Origin: Panagrolaimus kolymaensis
Taxonomy: Eukaryota > Nematoda > Chromadorea > Rhabditida > Panagrolaimidae
Length of the DNA stretch: 64,000 bases
Reading direction: 5' to 3'
Assembly: GCA_028622995.1 (NCBI GenBank)
Contig: JAJQJQ010000006.1
Span: 744,001-808,000, forward strand
The notes beneath the pieces were generated by a model. That model had not been told where the DNA came from. It saw only the letters and a list, made by a program, of their open reading frames with translations, and did not search any database. Below are positions 1 through 11,142 of this stretch, piece by piece. The translations under genes were made by a program, and so were the position numbers. Every line of letters begins with the position of its first letter. Position 1 is the first letter of the stretch.

Positions 1-152
1 ATCACCGACAAGGATGAAGGGAAGGCCAAGTGTGTTGAATAAAATGCGCCAACATACCAAAACTTGGCACATTACCAGTCTATCTCATGAGATAAGAAAG
101 AACTGGGGGATGGGAACCTCGTGGGCTATCCCTACCCTAGCCAAAAGCATAC
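1..152 (-). ncRNA. possible intron-hosted structured RNA in rpl-12
   Basis: This intron segment is clearly richer in GC than other introns here. Read on the minus strand it can form two hairpins: one around GGGTAGGGA...TCCCATCCC, and a 10-bp stem AATGTGCCAA / TTGGCGCATT with one G-U pair, followed by AACACA. A palindrome TATCTCATGAGATA sits between them. Two hairpins, a linker and an ACA-like end recall H/ACA snoRNAs, which are often in ribosomal-protein introns. No guide target was identified, so this is only a suggestion. Confidence 0.2.
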
Positions 153-602
<450 letters not shown>

Positions 603-1775
603 GATTAAAGATAAACAAAAAGTTGAAAATATTCAGCAAAAAAGCAACAAATGAATTTCTTGGGCTTGAAAAGAGCCTTTATTTTTGAAGAGTGAGTGAG
701 CAAGAAAAAAAAAATTGTGAGAGGCAGGCAAGCGCAGCCAAAGCTACAGTATGCTTTGGTCCTGATCAGGAAAAGGAAAAGGCGCACATTTGAATTTTGC
801 GTGCAAATGAATGCTTTTTTTGTTTGTGTGTTTCACCAACAACAAAAAAAAAATGGACGACGAACACATTTTTTTGTGCGTACTTATTATTATTCTTTCG
901 TCTGCCTTTATTTCTTTTCTTTTTTTTTCATGAAGGAAGGAGGTTTACTTTCGTTTTATTTATTCGAATTGATGAACGACGAACAAAAACAACCACGACG
1001 GCTGTCACCAAGAAAGAAAAGCGGGAAAGAAAAATTTAAAAAATTTGAAAAAAAGCAAATATATGTATTTTGGAGTGAACGAAAAAAAAAATAGTGTAAT
1101 AATAAAAGCGATGGGGATGGAAGATGAGCAGAAGGAGGACATGATAGGATAATTGGGAACAATTTTTGGAGTGAAATCGGTTTTAAAAAGCATGCATTAG
1201 GAAAAGAGCGGATTTGATAGGAAAAAGATAGGTTGTTTGCATGGATAAAGACAAAAAGTAACAAAGCAGTGACCAATAGCAATTGTGAATAAATGAAAAC
1301 TTGCATTTTGTAAATCCAATCTCCTTGCTTCAAAAGTTTAGTAAAATAATAATCTTGAAATTATAAGGCTCCATCTTTCGGAACTTTGGATTGTCTTTGA
1401 ATTATTTGTTTAAAGTTTTATTAAAATGAAAGCAAGCTTCAATAGTTGCTAAAGTGTGAAGATTTGAAGGAAGTACCTCAACCACGACATTACCATTATC
1501 GTGGCTCATGGGTTGGTCGTAAAGATTGATATTAAAGTCCAAATAAATAAGCATACACATTGAGGTGTAACTTTGTTGGTTTATTTATGTTTTCTTTCCT
1601 GTAAATTTTATGATCTTTTTTTATCTTTGAACTTTATTTTCATGTAAATAAAACCTTTACACAATTAAAAATAACAACAAAAAAACCCGTTTATTATAAT
1701 TGCATACATATTTTAAACAAACAATAATCAAATAATAAAGATATCATTGTTGGAGATTAACAAGAGAAATCCATT
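603..1775. other. intergenic: rpl-12 upstream region and AKAP17A 3' flank
   Basis: No supportable gene. The part next to rpl-12 (603-1330) is full of A-runs and open frames of low complexity that resemble no family. An AATAAA on the minus strand at about 1690-1695 is a plausible polyadenylation signal for the AKAP17A-type gene that ends at 1776. The rpl-12 promoter must lie here, but no motif can be defended. Confidence 0.5.
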
Positions 1776-3670
1776 TCATATTCTTGAAGCAGCAGCAGCT
1801 TTGTTGCTCTTTTCCATCATTTCTTCTATTGATTTTGTTTTGATATTGATGGTAATCGATTTAACTTCAGGTGCAACAATCTTTGTTCGATCAAATACCG
1901 AATCTTCTTTAAACTTTGAACGAAATCTTTGAAGTCGATGATCGGTATCTCTCAAAAGTTTATCTCGTCTTTCTTTCATTTCTTTGTACATTCGTTGTCT
2001 TTGTCGATGGACATCGTATTGAGATTGAGTGAGATCACGATCAAGGGCTTCAACTAAGGCTAAATCTTCTGGAGCAATAGGTTTTGACTTGAAATTGCCA
2101 TTTGCATTATCAAACTTCTTTCGAACAACCTAAAAAACGATCTATGTAAGGAAAGAAGGAGAAATAGAAGAAAATAACAACGAACTTCCGATCGCATTTC
2201 AAGTTCACGCTTTTTCATCAGCTTTTCACGTAATGTTTTTTCGCCAGGAAGTTTATTAGCTTTCACATATTCACGAACTCTATCAGTTGGTCTTTTCTTT
2301 TGATCCTTTTCCCATTCCATTCGTATCACTTCATCAACAAGAAGAAACTTTAAGAGATTTTCAGATTCCTTGATTCTTGCTATCGTAGCTGCTCGTTTTC
2401 TGTCCTTCAATTTCTTTCTGAGGTATTCTTCATCATATCCTTTTTGCTTCTAAAAATTTCAGATGGTGAAAAAGAGAAGTAAAAAACACAACATGAATGC
2501 TTTCCGAAGCCATCAAAGTCGCAAAAACATACCTCTTGTTGTTCCAAGCATGTTCGAACGGTAGCTTCAATAACACCTTTTTCAATCTTCCCCAAAGTTT
2601 TTTGTTTCACTTCTTCAATAACTTTCTTTTGCCTTTCTTCAGCTTCGTGTTTCTTTCGATAAATAATACATTGTCTTGCAAGTTCACGTTGGATGATGAT
2701 CTTATTTGAAAGATGTTGATTTCGATCAAAATCAATGGTATATTGATATTCGCTTAAAATTCCGCTGGCAGCACGTCGAACAAGTTGATGACCACCCATT
2801 TTAGTCATAGCATTATAAAAACCTTCATAATCTTCATATTGAACATACATTTCAAAGAAAGGTGACTAAAAAAATGAGCGATAAATAAAGGAAATAAAAT
2901 AGTGAAGAAAACCATACAAAGCTACCATCAAACCAATGCAACTTCATTCCAGATATTTCTGGTTCCATTTCACCTCGATATGGATCCTCTTGTGGAATAT
3001 CAATTTGTCGAACTCTTCCATATTGGCTCATAATATTAAGCATTATTGAAGTAACATCATCAGTAATATTTGGCTAAAAAGAAGAAACAACAATAAAGAC
3101 AAAAATTCAAAGTTAAAGAAAGCTTACAGCAAACCATTCATATGGTAAACCAGCAATATGTACTGTATCAGGCCTTATTCCAGGTTCATCTTGCCTTAAT
3201 TTTCCTCCACGAAAATGTTTCTTCCAATCATCAGGTTTTGGAAATGGATAACCTCCAACTCTAACAGTTACTTTTAAAGCACTTTCAAATCCAGGAACAC
3301 GAAAAGTAATATTATCCAAGATTGTGATTATCTGAAACGAATTATTGTAAAATAAAGTTTATAAACAAAAATGGAAACAACTTACTTCATCCATAATATC
3401 AATATTTGCGACATGAGTTGTAAATTTGATATATTCATCCGATGATTCAATAACCTTCAAATCTTTGAGTTCATGAGGATGAGCAAAAGTTTTGATTTTT
3501 TCTCGAATATCCCAATTACTAAATGTTTGACCAGGTGGACGAATGGGAAGATCAACGATGAAAGTTAAAGCATAAATTGGAATAATATGAACTTCACGAG
3601 GTTCATAAAAAAGTATCGCTTCTTCACCACAGTTAAATAATGGCAAATCATCTTTATAATCATCATCCAT
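1776..3670 (-). CDS. AKAP17A (XE7)-like RNA-binding protein
   Basis: Six exons: 3670..3386, 3331..3128, 3073..2918, 2865..2533, 2449..2186 and 2129..1776, all in phase. The protein follows the order of human AKAP17A/XE7, a splicing-associated nuclear protein that anchors PKA. An N-terminal block contains PPGQTFSNWDIREKIK. Next comes GIRPDTVHIAGLPYEWFA, matching human GERPDTIHLEGLPCKWFA. Then comes the RRM-like part with YGRVRQIDIPQEDPYRGEM and a charged Lys/Glu/Arg-rich helix (EAEERQKKVIEEVKQKT). The C-terminus lacks the long RS-rich tail of vertebrates. ATG 3670 was chosen because a TTTAG acceptor-like site lies about 30 bp upstream and the family N-terminus is near. Whether PKA anchoring is kept cannot be seen. 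Confidence 0.88.
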
Positions 3671-3820
3671 GATGAGACAATAATAACCAAGCAAAGATAA
3701 AAACTAAATATGTATCTGCAAAAAAAAAGCGAAGTAAAATCTTTCCAATCAAACTGAGCAAAAAAGAAAATTGCTTTATTTAAAGCTCCCGCATTGCATG
3801 CATTCGTTACAAGAATAAGA

Positions 3821-5962
3821 TCTACCCTTGTAAATTGAATTGACTATGTCTGTTTGTCTGTTTGTCTGTGGGTTGTCCGCTGTTTTTTTGAAATGTGATT
3901 GTACAGTCCGATGTAGTTTTTGATGCTGATTCCAAAAATGTGGGTCTCGAGCTTCGGCTAAAGAGATATGTATATGATATTGAGGTTTGAAAATTTGCAT
4001 ATTGAAAAAAGTTTTAACGCGAATGTTTCTCTTTGTGTTTGATGAAAGGGAGAAAGCGAGCTCTTTGTCGTTTGCTTTTGGAAGGTGAATTTCGTTGTGT
4101 GATTTTTATTATTGTGAGTTTTGAAAGAATGCATATTTGGTGGATTTGGTGATGGTGCTTAGATGCATGTGTGTGTGGTGGTGGTGTTGGAGGGTGTTTA
4201 ATGAAAATGTTTTTTTTAATGATGATTGATAAGATGGACTTTAAGAAAGTTTAATGAAAATATTAAAATGAGAAAACGTAGCCCTAGGAAATGAGGATGA
4301 CTACGAAGTGCTAAAATGAAGCAGCAAATGAAGGATATGTAAGATGAGGCCCGAAGGGCCTGTGGTGCTTAATCGCAGTAATGAAATTGAATTTGAAAGG
4401 GAGAAAGCATGGGATGGAACCCGAGAATGGTTTGTGTGGCCCGAAGGGCCATTTTGTAAATTTGAAATGATCTAATTTAAAATTGGGAGGGATGCCGAAG
4501 GTAAACCTCTCCGCAGGGGATGGAAGCTGGAAGATGAGATGAGGGCCCGAAGGGCCCAACGTGTAATTGTAAAATTGAATAAATGTAACGTGTGGGGACT
4601 GCCGTAGGCAGGCCCCTTCATATTTCTTGTCTACCCTTGTAAATTGAATTGACTATGTTTGTCTGTTTGTCTGTGGGTTGTCCGCTGTTTTTTTGAAATA
4701 TGATTGGACTGTCCGATGCAGTTTTTGATGCTGATTCCGAAAATGTGGGTCTCGAGCTTCGGGTAAAGAGCTATGCATATGATATGGAGGTTTTAAAATT
4801 TGCATATTGAAAAAATTCTTAACGCGAATGTTTCTCTTTGTGTTTGATGAAAGGGAGAATGCGCGCTCTTTGTCGTTTGCTTTTTGAAGGTTAATTTCGT
4901 TGCATGATTTTTTACTGTAGTTATGAAAGAATGCATATTTGGTGGATTTGGTGATGGTGCATAGATGCATGTATGTGTGGATGTGTTGGAGGGTGTTTAA
5001 TGAAAATGTTTTTTTTTTGTATTTTTTAAATAAAGATCGATATTGGAAGATGAAAAATGGTAAAATGAGGCCCGCAGGGCCTAAGTAAAATTTAAAATGA
5101 ATGCGGATTTGAAACTCGATGTGTCCATAAGGGATATGAAAGATGAGGCCCGAAGGGCCTTTGTTGATTTCCGGTTGTTACGAAATTGAGTTTTAAAGGG
5201 AGAAAGTGTGGAATGGAACATGGGTTTGGGTTGTGTGGCCCGAAGGGCCATTTTTAAATATGAATTGAACTAATGTAAAAGTGGGAGGGCTGCCGCAGGG
5301 AGACCTCCTTGAAGGGGATGGAAGGTGGAAGATGAGATGAGGGCCCGAAGGGCCCGATGTGTAATTGTAGAACTGAATGAATGTTAGTTGTGGGGACTGC
5401 CGTAGGCAGGCCCCTTCATATTTCTTGTCTACCTATATAAAGCGAGAATGTATGTATGTTTGTTTGTTTGTTTGTCGATTTGGTGTCCCCTAGCAAATGG
5501 AAATGTGTCTAGCACGTCCTATGCAGTTTTTCACGCTGATTACGAATATGTGAATTTCGTTTATCGGAAACGAGATGGTCGATCAGGACAAGCATTTGAA
5601 ATTTGCATAATCGAAAAAATTCTCGACGCGAATGTTTCTCTTTGCATATGTTGAAAAGGAAAGCGCGCGCTTTTTTCTTTTGTTTTTGGAACGGAAAATG
5701 TTCTTTTCGAGATGTTTTTATGCATAAAAATATGAAAGAGAATGGTTAGGGTTGATGAAGTAATGATGCTCCCGAGGTAGTTTAGGAATATGAAAACTGC
5801 CCGAAAATTCAAATCGAAAAACGCAACGTTAACGTATCGTTATAAAGCCCAGCTTGCGGTGGTGGCTAAGTTCCAATAGAATCGTGTAAAAGTTTTCGAA
5901 AAGTGTTTGTATGTTCATAATAAATGGGTGAGGGACCACCGAAGGTGGGCCCCATGCGCTTG
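3821..5962 (+). mobile_element. tandem array of three non-autonomous Helitron-like elements
   Basis: Three head-to-tail units start with TCTACC at 3821, 4630 and 5428 and end in ...CTTG at 4629, 5427 and 5962. Units 1 and 2 (809 and 798 bp) are closely similar throughout; unit 3 (535 bp) is shorter and diverged, with the start TCTACCTATATAAAGCG. Each has a GC-rich hairpin a few bases before its 3' end (GGGGACTGCC-GTA-GGCAGGCCCC in 1 and 2; GGGACCACC-GAA-GGTGGGCCC in 3). The flanks are A at 3820 and T at 5963, as for Helitron insertion between A and T. There is no target duplication and no terminal inverted repeat. The 3' end CTTG departs from the usual CTRR. No coding capacity. Tandem arrays are common for Helitrons/Helentrons. 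Confidence 0.7.
4348..5355. repeat. interspersed GGCCC-GAA-GGGCC palindromes inside the Helitron-like array
   Basis: Short perfect palindromes with a three-base loop recur at 4348-4360, 4438-4450, 4543-4557 (extended by a base pair), 5069-5081 (loop GCA), 5147-5159, 5237-5249 and 5341-5355. Further hairpins of other sequence (for example CTGCC-GTA-GGCAG) sit between them. They occur at equivalent places in units 1 and 2. As DNA or RNA they would form strong hairpins in otherwise AT-rich sequence. Confidence 0.85.
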
Positions 5963-6099
5963 TGGTTAAGAAAACCAAGAAGGCAATATCAACAAGAAAT
6001 TGGATGTTTGAAAAGGTTTATTTAAAAAATCCAATTACATAAGTAATAAAATCAATCAACAAAAAAAACAAAAAAATTACAATGTGAAACAGATTATAA

Positions 6100-7197
6100 C
6101 TAACAACGAAGTCCAGGCTTATTTCGTATGATGAAGTGTTCAATCTTTTGCCAAAGTCGATTAAAGATAGCTTTATCCAAATGTCTCTTAAGCTTTGAAA
6201 GTTGTAAAATTTCGACGGACCATTGAGCAACATTTGCATCAAGTTTAGCATCTTCAAACTTCAAATGGAATGCACAAACATGAGAGAAGATGGTAGTTGG
6301 ATTTCCACCCCAATTCCATCCTTTAAATTGCCATGCAGGACCCTAAAAAGTTCACATACTATTAATAAATCGAGAAACAAAGTATCATACTTGAACAAAA
6401 ACAGCAACTACGCGAGTCCATTCTTCAGCAGTTAATTTTAGAGGATTGTCGACGATGCGATAAGGAACAGTTTGGCCATTTTCTTTTCGATGATGGATCA
6501 AAAATTCATTTTCACGCTTGTGATTCATACGTTTCTTATCTTCAGTTGAAATGAATTTGTAGTCCTAAAATATTAAAAGATAAGTTGAAATTTGTTATCT
6601 GAACTAACTTACCTGTAAAATGTCACTAGCATTATACATCGAAATCAATGCTTTTTCACTTGCTGGAATAACAATAATTGGTGTTCTTGATGTTCGTTTT
6701 ACAGGTACATTAGCGCTTGTGCCACCATTTACACTGCTATCAGGATAAGGACGTTTCAATGATCCAGTTGTTGATGAAGCAAAAGGGTTGACATCTTTTC
6801 GATCAAATGAATTATCTAAAAATATTGCAAGTTAGTGGATTAAAGCATCTAGTAACTAAACCAACATACCATGAAGAGACATGCCAGTTTGAATTTGAAA
6901 CTCATCAGCTTCATCATTATGAAATACTTCTTGATCATAACGACTATAACCACTGCTCGTACGAGCATTATTTGATGATGATGGTTCTTTCTTTGGAATC
7001 TTCGGAGGCGGTGGAGCTGGCGGAAGTTTTGATTTTGAGCTTTCAATTTCCTTTTCTTTTTTCTAAAATTTTTTGATTTAGAATTCCATAACATTACCAA
7101 AGAGACATACCTTCAGTTCAGCAACCATACCAAGGACGAATGAAAAATCTGCAGCAGTATCCATACAATTTGTTGTGTTTTTGTGAACACGAATCAT
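6100..7197 (-). CDS. 5'-truncated CDC73/parafibromin paralogue (C-terminal Ras-like domain copy)
   Basis: Five exons in phase: 7197..7111, 7062..6870, 6815..6613, 6564..6391 and 6342..6100, giving 299 residues. It matches the full CDC73 gene at 15229-17271 from RVHKNTTNCMDTAADF to the C-terminus. Included are YSRYDQEVFHNDE, RTSRTPIIVIPAS and the Ras-like C-terminal domain with VPYRIVDNP, GPAWQFKGW and KRHLDKA, used by Paf1-complex CDC73 to bind RNA polymerase II complexes. The first half of CDC73 is missing: homology stops just upstream of ATG 7197. No frameshift or stop is found and all splice sites are good, so it may be expressed as a short protein. It has one extra intron (6343-6390) relative to the full copy. 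An AATAAA lies at 6017-6022. Promoter unknown; a duplicated fragment without function remains possible. Confidence 0.8.
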
Positions 7198-7934
7198 GAT
7201 GATGATTTGCGGTAATTGAATAAACAACTTGAATGCTTTGAAAGATGAATGAAGCAACAACAAAAAAATGTTGAAAAAATTTCAAACTAACGAATGCAAA
7301 AAGCTTTTACTGTATGGCACGCATTGAAATCATTCGTGGCAAAAGAAAACCCATTTTGAAAAGTTGCTTCAAAGCAGTTAGGTTTGCCATTTTTGTAATT
7401 AATGGTAGATTTTTTTTAGCTCAAACAATGGCTGCTGATAAATTTACACCACTGTTTAAAAGATTAACAAAAAAACGTAGTGTTTGATGAACCTATTGCT
7501 TTTACTTTTAGTTTTTTTATGGTGCATTACAATCCCAAATTATTCCTAATTTTTTTTACTTCAACAGACAGCTTAACGGAGAGAGATGTGAATTATCGAA
7601 CCTTGATTTCATTTTTCGATATAACTCTTGTTTAATCGAACTTGAGAATCTAAGGACTTTGATTAATCGATAATTATGTTTCCGGTACGGTAATGTCATT
7701 TTTGAACAATGCAAATACTGTTAACCAACTTTTGGTGGAGAAAAGAAAGTTTATCCGAGAAACTATGGTTTACTAACAACTTTATCAAAGATAAACAAAT
7801 CTTCCAGTAAAGCAGAATACCTCTAATTCATGCCTTCTAAAATCCACAAATACCAAATATGTACATACATTAAATCAATCAACATTGTTACAACTTTATT
7901 CACCAATACATAACAACAACAAGAAAACACACAC
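7198..7934. other. intergenic, no clear gene
   Basis: Holds the sequence upstream of the truncated CDC73 copy, where homology to the full gene has ended. At 7418-7485 on the + strand a T-run and TTTAG are followed by an ATG and a 19-codon frame (MAADKFTPLFKRL...), which looks like a splice or trans-splice acceptor plus start; no continuation was found. The right end is the 3' flank of the minus-strand gene at 7935. Confidence 0.4.
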
Positions 7935-8786
7935 TTATTTTACAATATTTTTTGTTTTTCTTCGTATACTCTTTTTACTATTAGCATTATTATCAGGTTT
8001 AATAGTAGGTAATTTTCCATTTCTATTTTCTTTATTACTTCTTTTTCGTTGTTGCTGTTGATGATCACTTTTTTGAATATTTTTTGTTTTTGAAATTCTT
8101 GTATGCTTTGATGATGGTTGAGTTGGATCTAAAGGTTGCTGTTGATGTTGTTGTTCAATACCACCACCACGCATTTGAGTTGTTGTTGCTATTGATCGTT
8201 GTGTTGATGATAATCTTTTTTCTGTTGTTCTTTCATAGCTATCAATCGTTGATTTTAATGTATCATGTGTTTCACGTTGAGTTGTTTGAGGTTTATCTTC
8301 CAACGTAAAAATTATTGTTCGTTCAACTTTAGGTTTTTCTTCTTTTTGTGTTTCTTCTCGTTTAGCTGATGGTTCTCGATCATCTGGTGGTGATGGTGGA
8401 AGAAGAAGACGTTTATTTTGTTTTCGTTGTTGTTGTTGATTATGACGATGAACATCTTTGGATGGAGTTGTTGGCGGTCTTATTACAGCTTCAGATTGCT
8501 AAAAAAATGAAAAGAGTATTATCTAGTTATCGAAAAAATCACCCAATAAACTTACCGGTCTTGAAACATTTGAAGGTGGCACAGGAGATTTTGTCGTCGT
8601 CATCGGTGGTGGTGCAACAACAGCCGCCATTGTATTTTTTGAACTTGTTTGTGAATCAGCTGTAGCAGTAGCTCGGCGATTTTGTGGTTGTTGTTTTTGA
8701 CTTGAACATGAAAATAATATCATCGTCATTGTTGCTGCAGATGTAATCAAAATTGAGAAAAGATAAATAATAATTTCCAATAACAT
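7935..8786 (-). CDS. low-complexity protein with N-terminal membrane segment, unknown function
   Basis: Two exons, 8786..8556 and 8498..7935, in phase; 264 residues. ATG 8786 opens MLLEIIIYLFSILITSAAT, a hydrophobic stretch that can be a signal peptide or a signal anchor; a longer frame upstream has no ATG. The remainder is hydrophilic and biased: Pro-rich near residue 60, then Lys/Arg/Gln/Asn-rich with runs of four Gln and motifs such as RRKTKNIVK at the end. No Cys pattern, enzyme motif or known domain is recognised. The clear splice site and the uninterrupted 564-base second exon argue that it is real. If the N-terminus is an anchor, the basic tail would probably face the cytosol. Not recognised. 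Confidence 0.55.
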
Positions 8787-9372
8787 TTGAAGAAGAAGGA
8801 AAAACAAACGTCGTTTTTGAAGCTGTTGTTGTCGTTGTTCTTTCTAAATCCTATCCTACCCAGTAATTTTCATTGTTCGTTTTTTCGTCTGTCCTCACTT
8901 GGAAATCCTTCATGGGAAAATTGAAAGATAAATGACAAAATTTGCATAAATATGAATGAAAGCAAAATTTTCTTTCACAAACGCGTTGGAATGATTTATG
9001 TTAATTTTTTGCATACTCAAAAAGTCAATAAAAGGCGAGAAAGAAAAAACTTCAGATAAATTTTGCAAGCTTGCTCGCAAACGGTGACCTTAACGCTCTC
9101 TCTATTTAAGCTCACACGCAAAAACCTGATTTGGCTATCAAAAAAATTTTGCTTTGTAGTGTACCATTGGAAACTTTGGCTATCACATCAGGCTAAGTGG
9201 TTTCGACTGCTTTTCTGGCCGTTCTCTTCTGGGCAACTGGAACGTCGAACCTTATAAAAACCGAGAACACCTTCGTTCATTTTTTTATTTTTGTTTTAAT
9301 ATATTTAATAATTAATGAATTTTTTTAGTTTTAATATTTTTAATTTTTCTGACTTAATATTATTTAATAAAA
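8787..9372 (+). mobile_element. probable 5' region of a Helitron remnant
   Basis: AT-rich sequence directly before the Helitron-type reading frame at 9373. It shares landmarks, in the same order, with 60.65-61.02 kb: ATTGTTCGTT, AATTTGCATAAAT followed by GAATGAAA, a GCG-x-GAATGATTT block and AGCTTGCTCG before (A/G)ACCTTAAC. The AATTTGCATA...GCG pattern also recurs in the 3.8-5.9 kb Helitron-like units. A TATAAAA at about 9253 could be the element's promoter. The left border is not defined. Confidence 0.45.
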
Positions 9373-10281
9373 ATGGGAAGAAAACCTATAAAAAGAACCG
9401 CTTCGCAAGAGGCTATTCATCAAGCAGATCTAAAAAGACGTAGAGCTGAATATGATAAAAATCGTAGATCAAACATGACAGAACAGCAAAAACAAGATGA
9501 AAATAATAAAAAAGCCGATGAGCGTTCAAGGCAATCAGATGTGGAAAAAGTTCAAAGGAACCAAAAAGACCGTGAAAATAAACAACAAAAAAGATCCAAT
9601 TTATCGGATATCCAAAAAGCTTCCGAAAATGAAAGCGCACGCGGTCGTATGCAAATAAAAAAATACAAATTTAACAAATTCGGAAATAGCTAACAGAAAT
9701 GAACAAGCCAAAAAAAACATGCAACAAAGAAGATCAAATTTATCAGACGCTGATAAAGCTGCTGAAAATGAAAATGCATACAGTCGTATGCAAAATAAAC
9801 GCCGACCAAAAAATCAAATTACTGCAGGAAGTAAAGAAATTAACGATGCTACTCAACCACATTATCTTGGCCCAATGAATTTGGAATGTACCCATTGTGG
9901 TTCTAAGCATTTTGAAAGTGAAAAAGTTAGTAATAAAGGTTTATCATTCAGTTTATGTTGTCAACATGGAAGTAGCTTAAGTTTATCAACTGAACTTCCT
10001 TATCCTGAAGAACTTAAAAAACTATTTGATATTCGTGAATTCAGAGATAATATTCGGTTATATAACAGCGTACATGCTTTTGCTTCATTTAATGCAGATA
10101 TCGTTAAATTTGGAATTAATCGACCAGGACCTTATTCTTTCGTTGTTCAAGGCCAAGTTTATAATCAAATCAACACAGCACTTAGAAATGCAGAAAATGA
10201 AACTCAATCATACGGTCAATTGTATTTTACTTTAACAACTTTTTTGGGAAAGCAAACATTTAAAAATACACATTTATTTTA
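9373..10281 (+). pseudogene. Helitron replicase/helicase N-terminal fragment, frameshifted
   Basis: The first frame (9373-9693) opens MGRKPIKRTASQEAIHQ and is Lys/Arg/Glu-rich with repeated RSNLSD-type units. A single-base loss at about 9652-9655, at RMQ(N)K, shifts the frame, which continues openly to 10281. The second part carries the Helitron N-terminal signature: a CTHCGSKHFESE zinc-knuckle-like motif, FSLCCQHG, RLYNSVHAFAS and PYSFVVQGQVYN. In autonomous Helitrons this precedes the HUH (Rep) nuclease and a PIF1-like helicase, both absent here since the frame ends about 90 bases after GQVYN. It is thus a truncated, broken remnant. It ends only 43 bp from the stop of the minus-strand membrane gene. 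Confidence 0.85.
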
Positions 10282-10324
10282 AAGAAATCAATTACATTTT
10301 ATGAAATAAAATTTTCGCTCAGGT

Positions 10325-11142
10325 TTATTCAGTTTTGATGGCGATTGGATCAGGAAGTTGTTGTGGAGTTTTCAAATCACGGAAGTAAATATAGCATTTA
10401 TAAGCGGTATGAATTCTGAATACACCACGTAGAATGTCGAGAAGGGATGTAACGATAGCATTGAATATATTGACAGGTTTATAAACTAAAAAACGAATAA
10501 AAAATTAAAGTTTGATAAGAATAGTTTTTGAGTTACTTGAGGTATTGTAATATTTATGGATGTTTTGGATATCTTCATGAGATGTACTTGAAATATCATA
10601 GATACTGTATATTGTAAATGCGATTACACCAAGAATTGCCAAAACCTAAAAAACACGAAGATATGAATAAATATTAGGCAAAATAAATATAAACGACTTA
10701 CTCGATAGCAGAAATATGGAATAAAAAATTGTTGTTTTTCAGTGATCAATGCAATAATAAGAAAGATTAACCCCATAAATGCCAGAATACCAACAGCTCC
10801 ATATCGAATAATTAAAGCCATTTTATCAGTTTCAATACTATCAATCAATTCGCAGATATATATAAGAAGCACAATTATTTCATACACAACCACGATAATT
10901 ACTCCACGTTTAGCAGGATGGCATCCAAATGGATATTTAGGTTTGGCAGGATCATCATCATAATTGTTATTGTTGGATTTAGTCTTTGTTGTTGGAGCAT
11001 TAGGTGGAGAAATTTCGTGCTGGAAATAAAGGTTTTAAGGCTTAAGAAAAGTTTTAATAAAAAGAAAGTATACCTGTGGTTTGATATCAGCAGCGGATTG
11101 ATGATTGTTAGTAGCTGCGGCAGCAGCAGGAGCAACCACCAT
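10325..11142 (-). CDS. nematode four-helix membrane protein, copy A
   Basis: Four exons: 11142..11074, 11019..10702, 10645..10537 and 10485..10325, in phase; 218 residues. An Ala/Asn/Pro-rich cytosolic-type N-terminus (about 55 residues) ends at HPAKRG. Hydrophobic segments follow: about 61-80 (VIIVVVYEIIVLLIYICEL), 91-115 (IIRYGAVGILAFMGLIFLII), 120-145 (FFIPYFCYRVLAILGVIAF) and 165-185. The shape resembles small nematode tetraspan proteins of unknown function (DUF7027-like, from memory, untested). It is nearly identical over most of its length to copy B at 13405-14177 on the opposite strand, introns included, so the duplication is recent or kept similar by gene conversion. Copy A has the complete first exon. 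Function unknown. Confidence 0.75.

Noticed and set aside
4348..5355. CRISPR-like repeats
   Set aside because: The palindromes are irregularly spaced parts of a eukaryotic transposable-element array, without spacers or cas genes.
7426..7485. 19-codon + strand frame after a TTTAG acceptor-like site
   Set aside because: Too short, and no donor or next exon was found.
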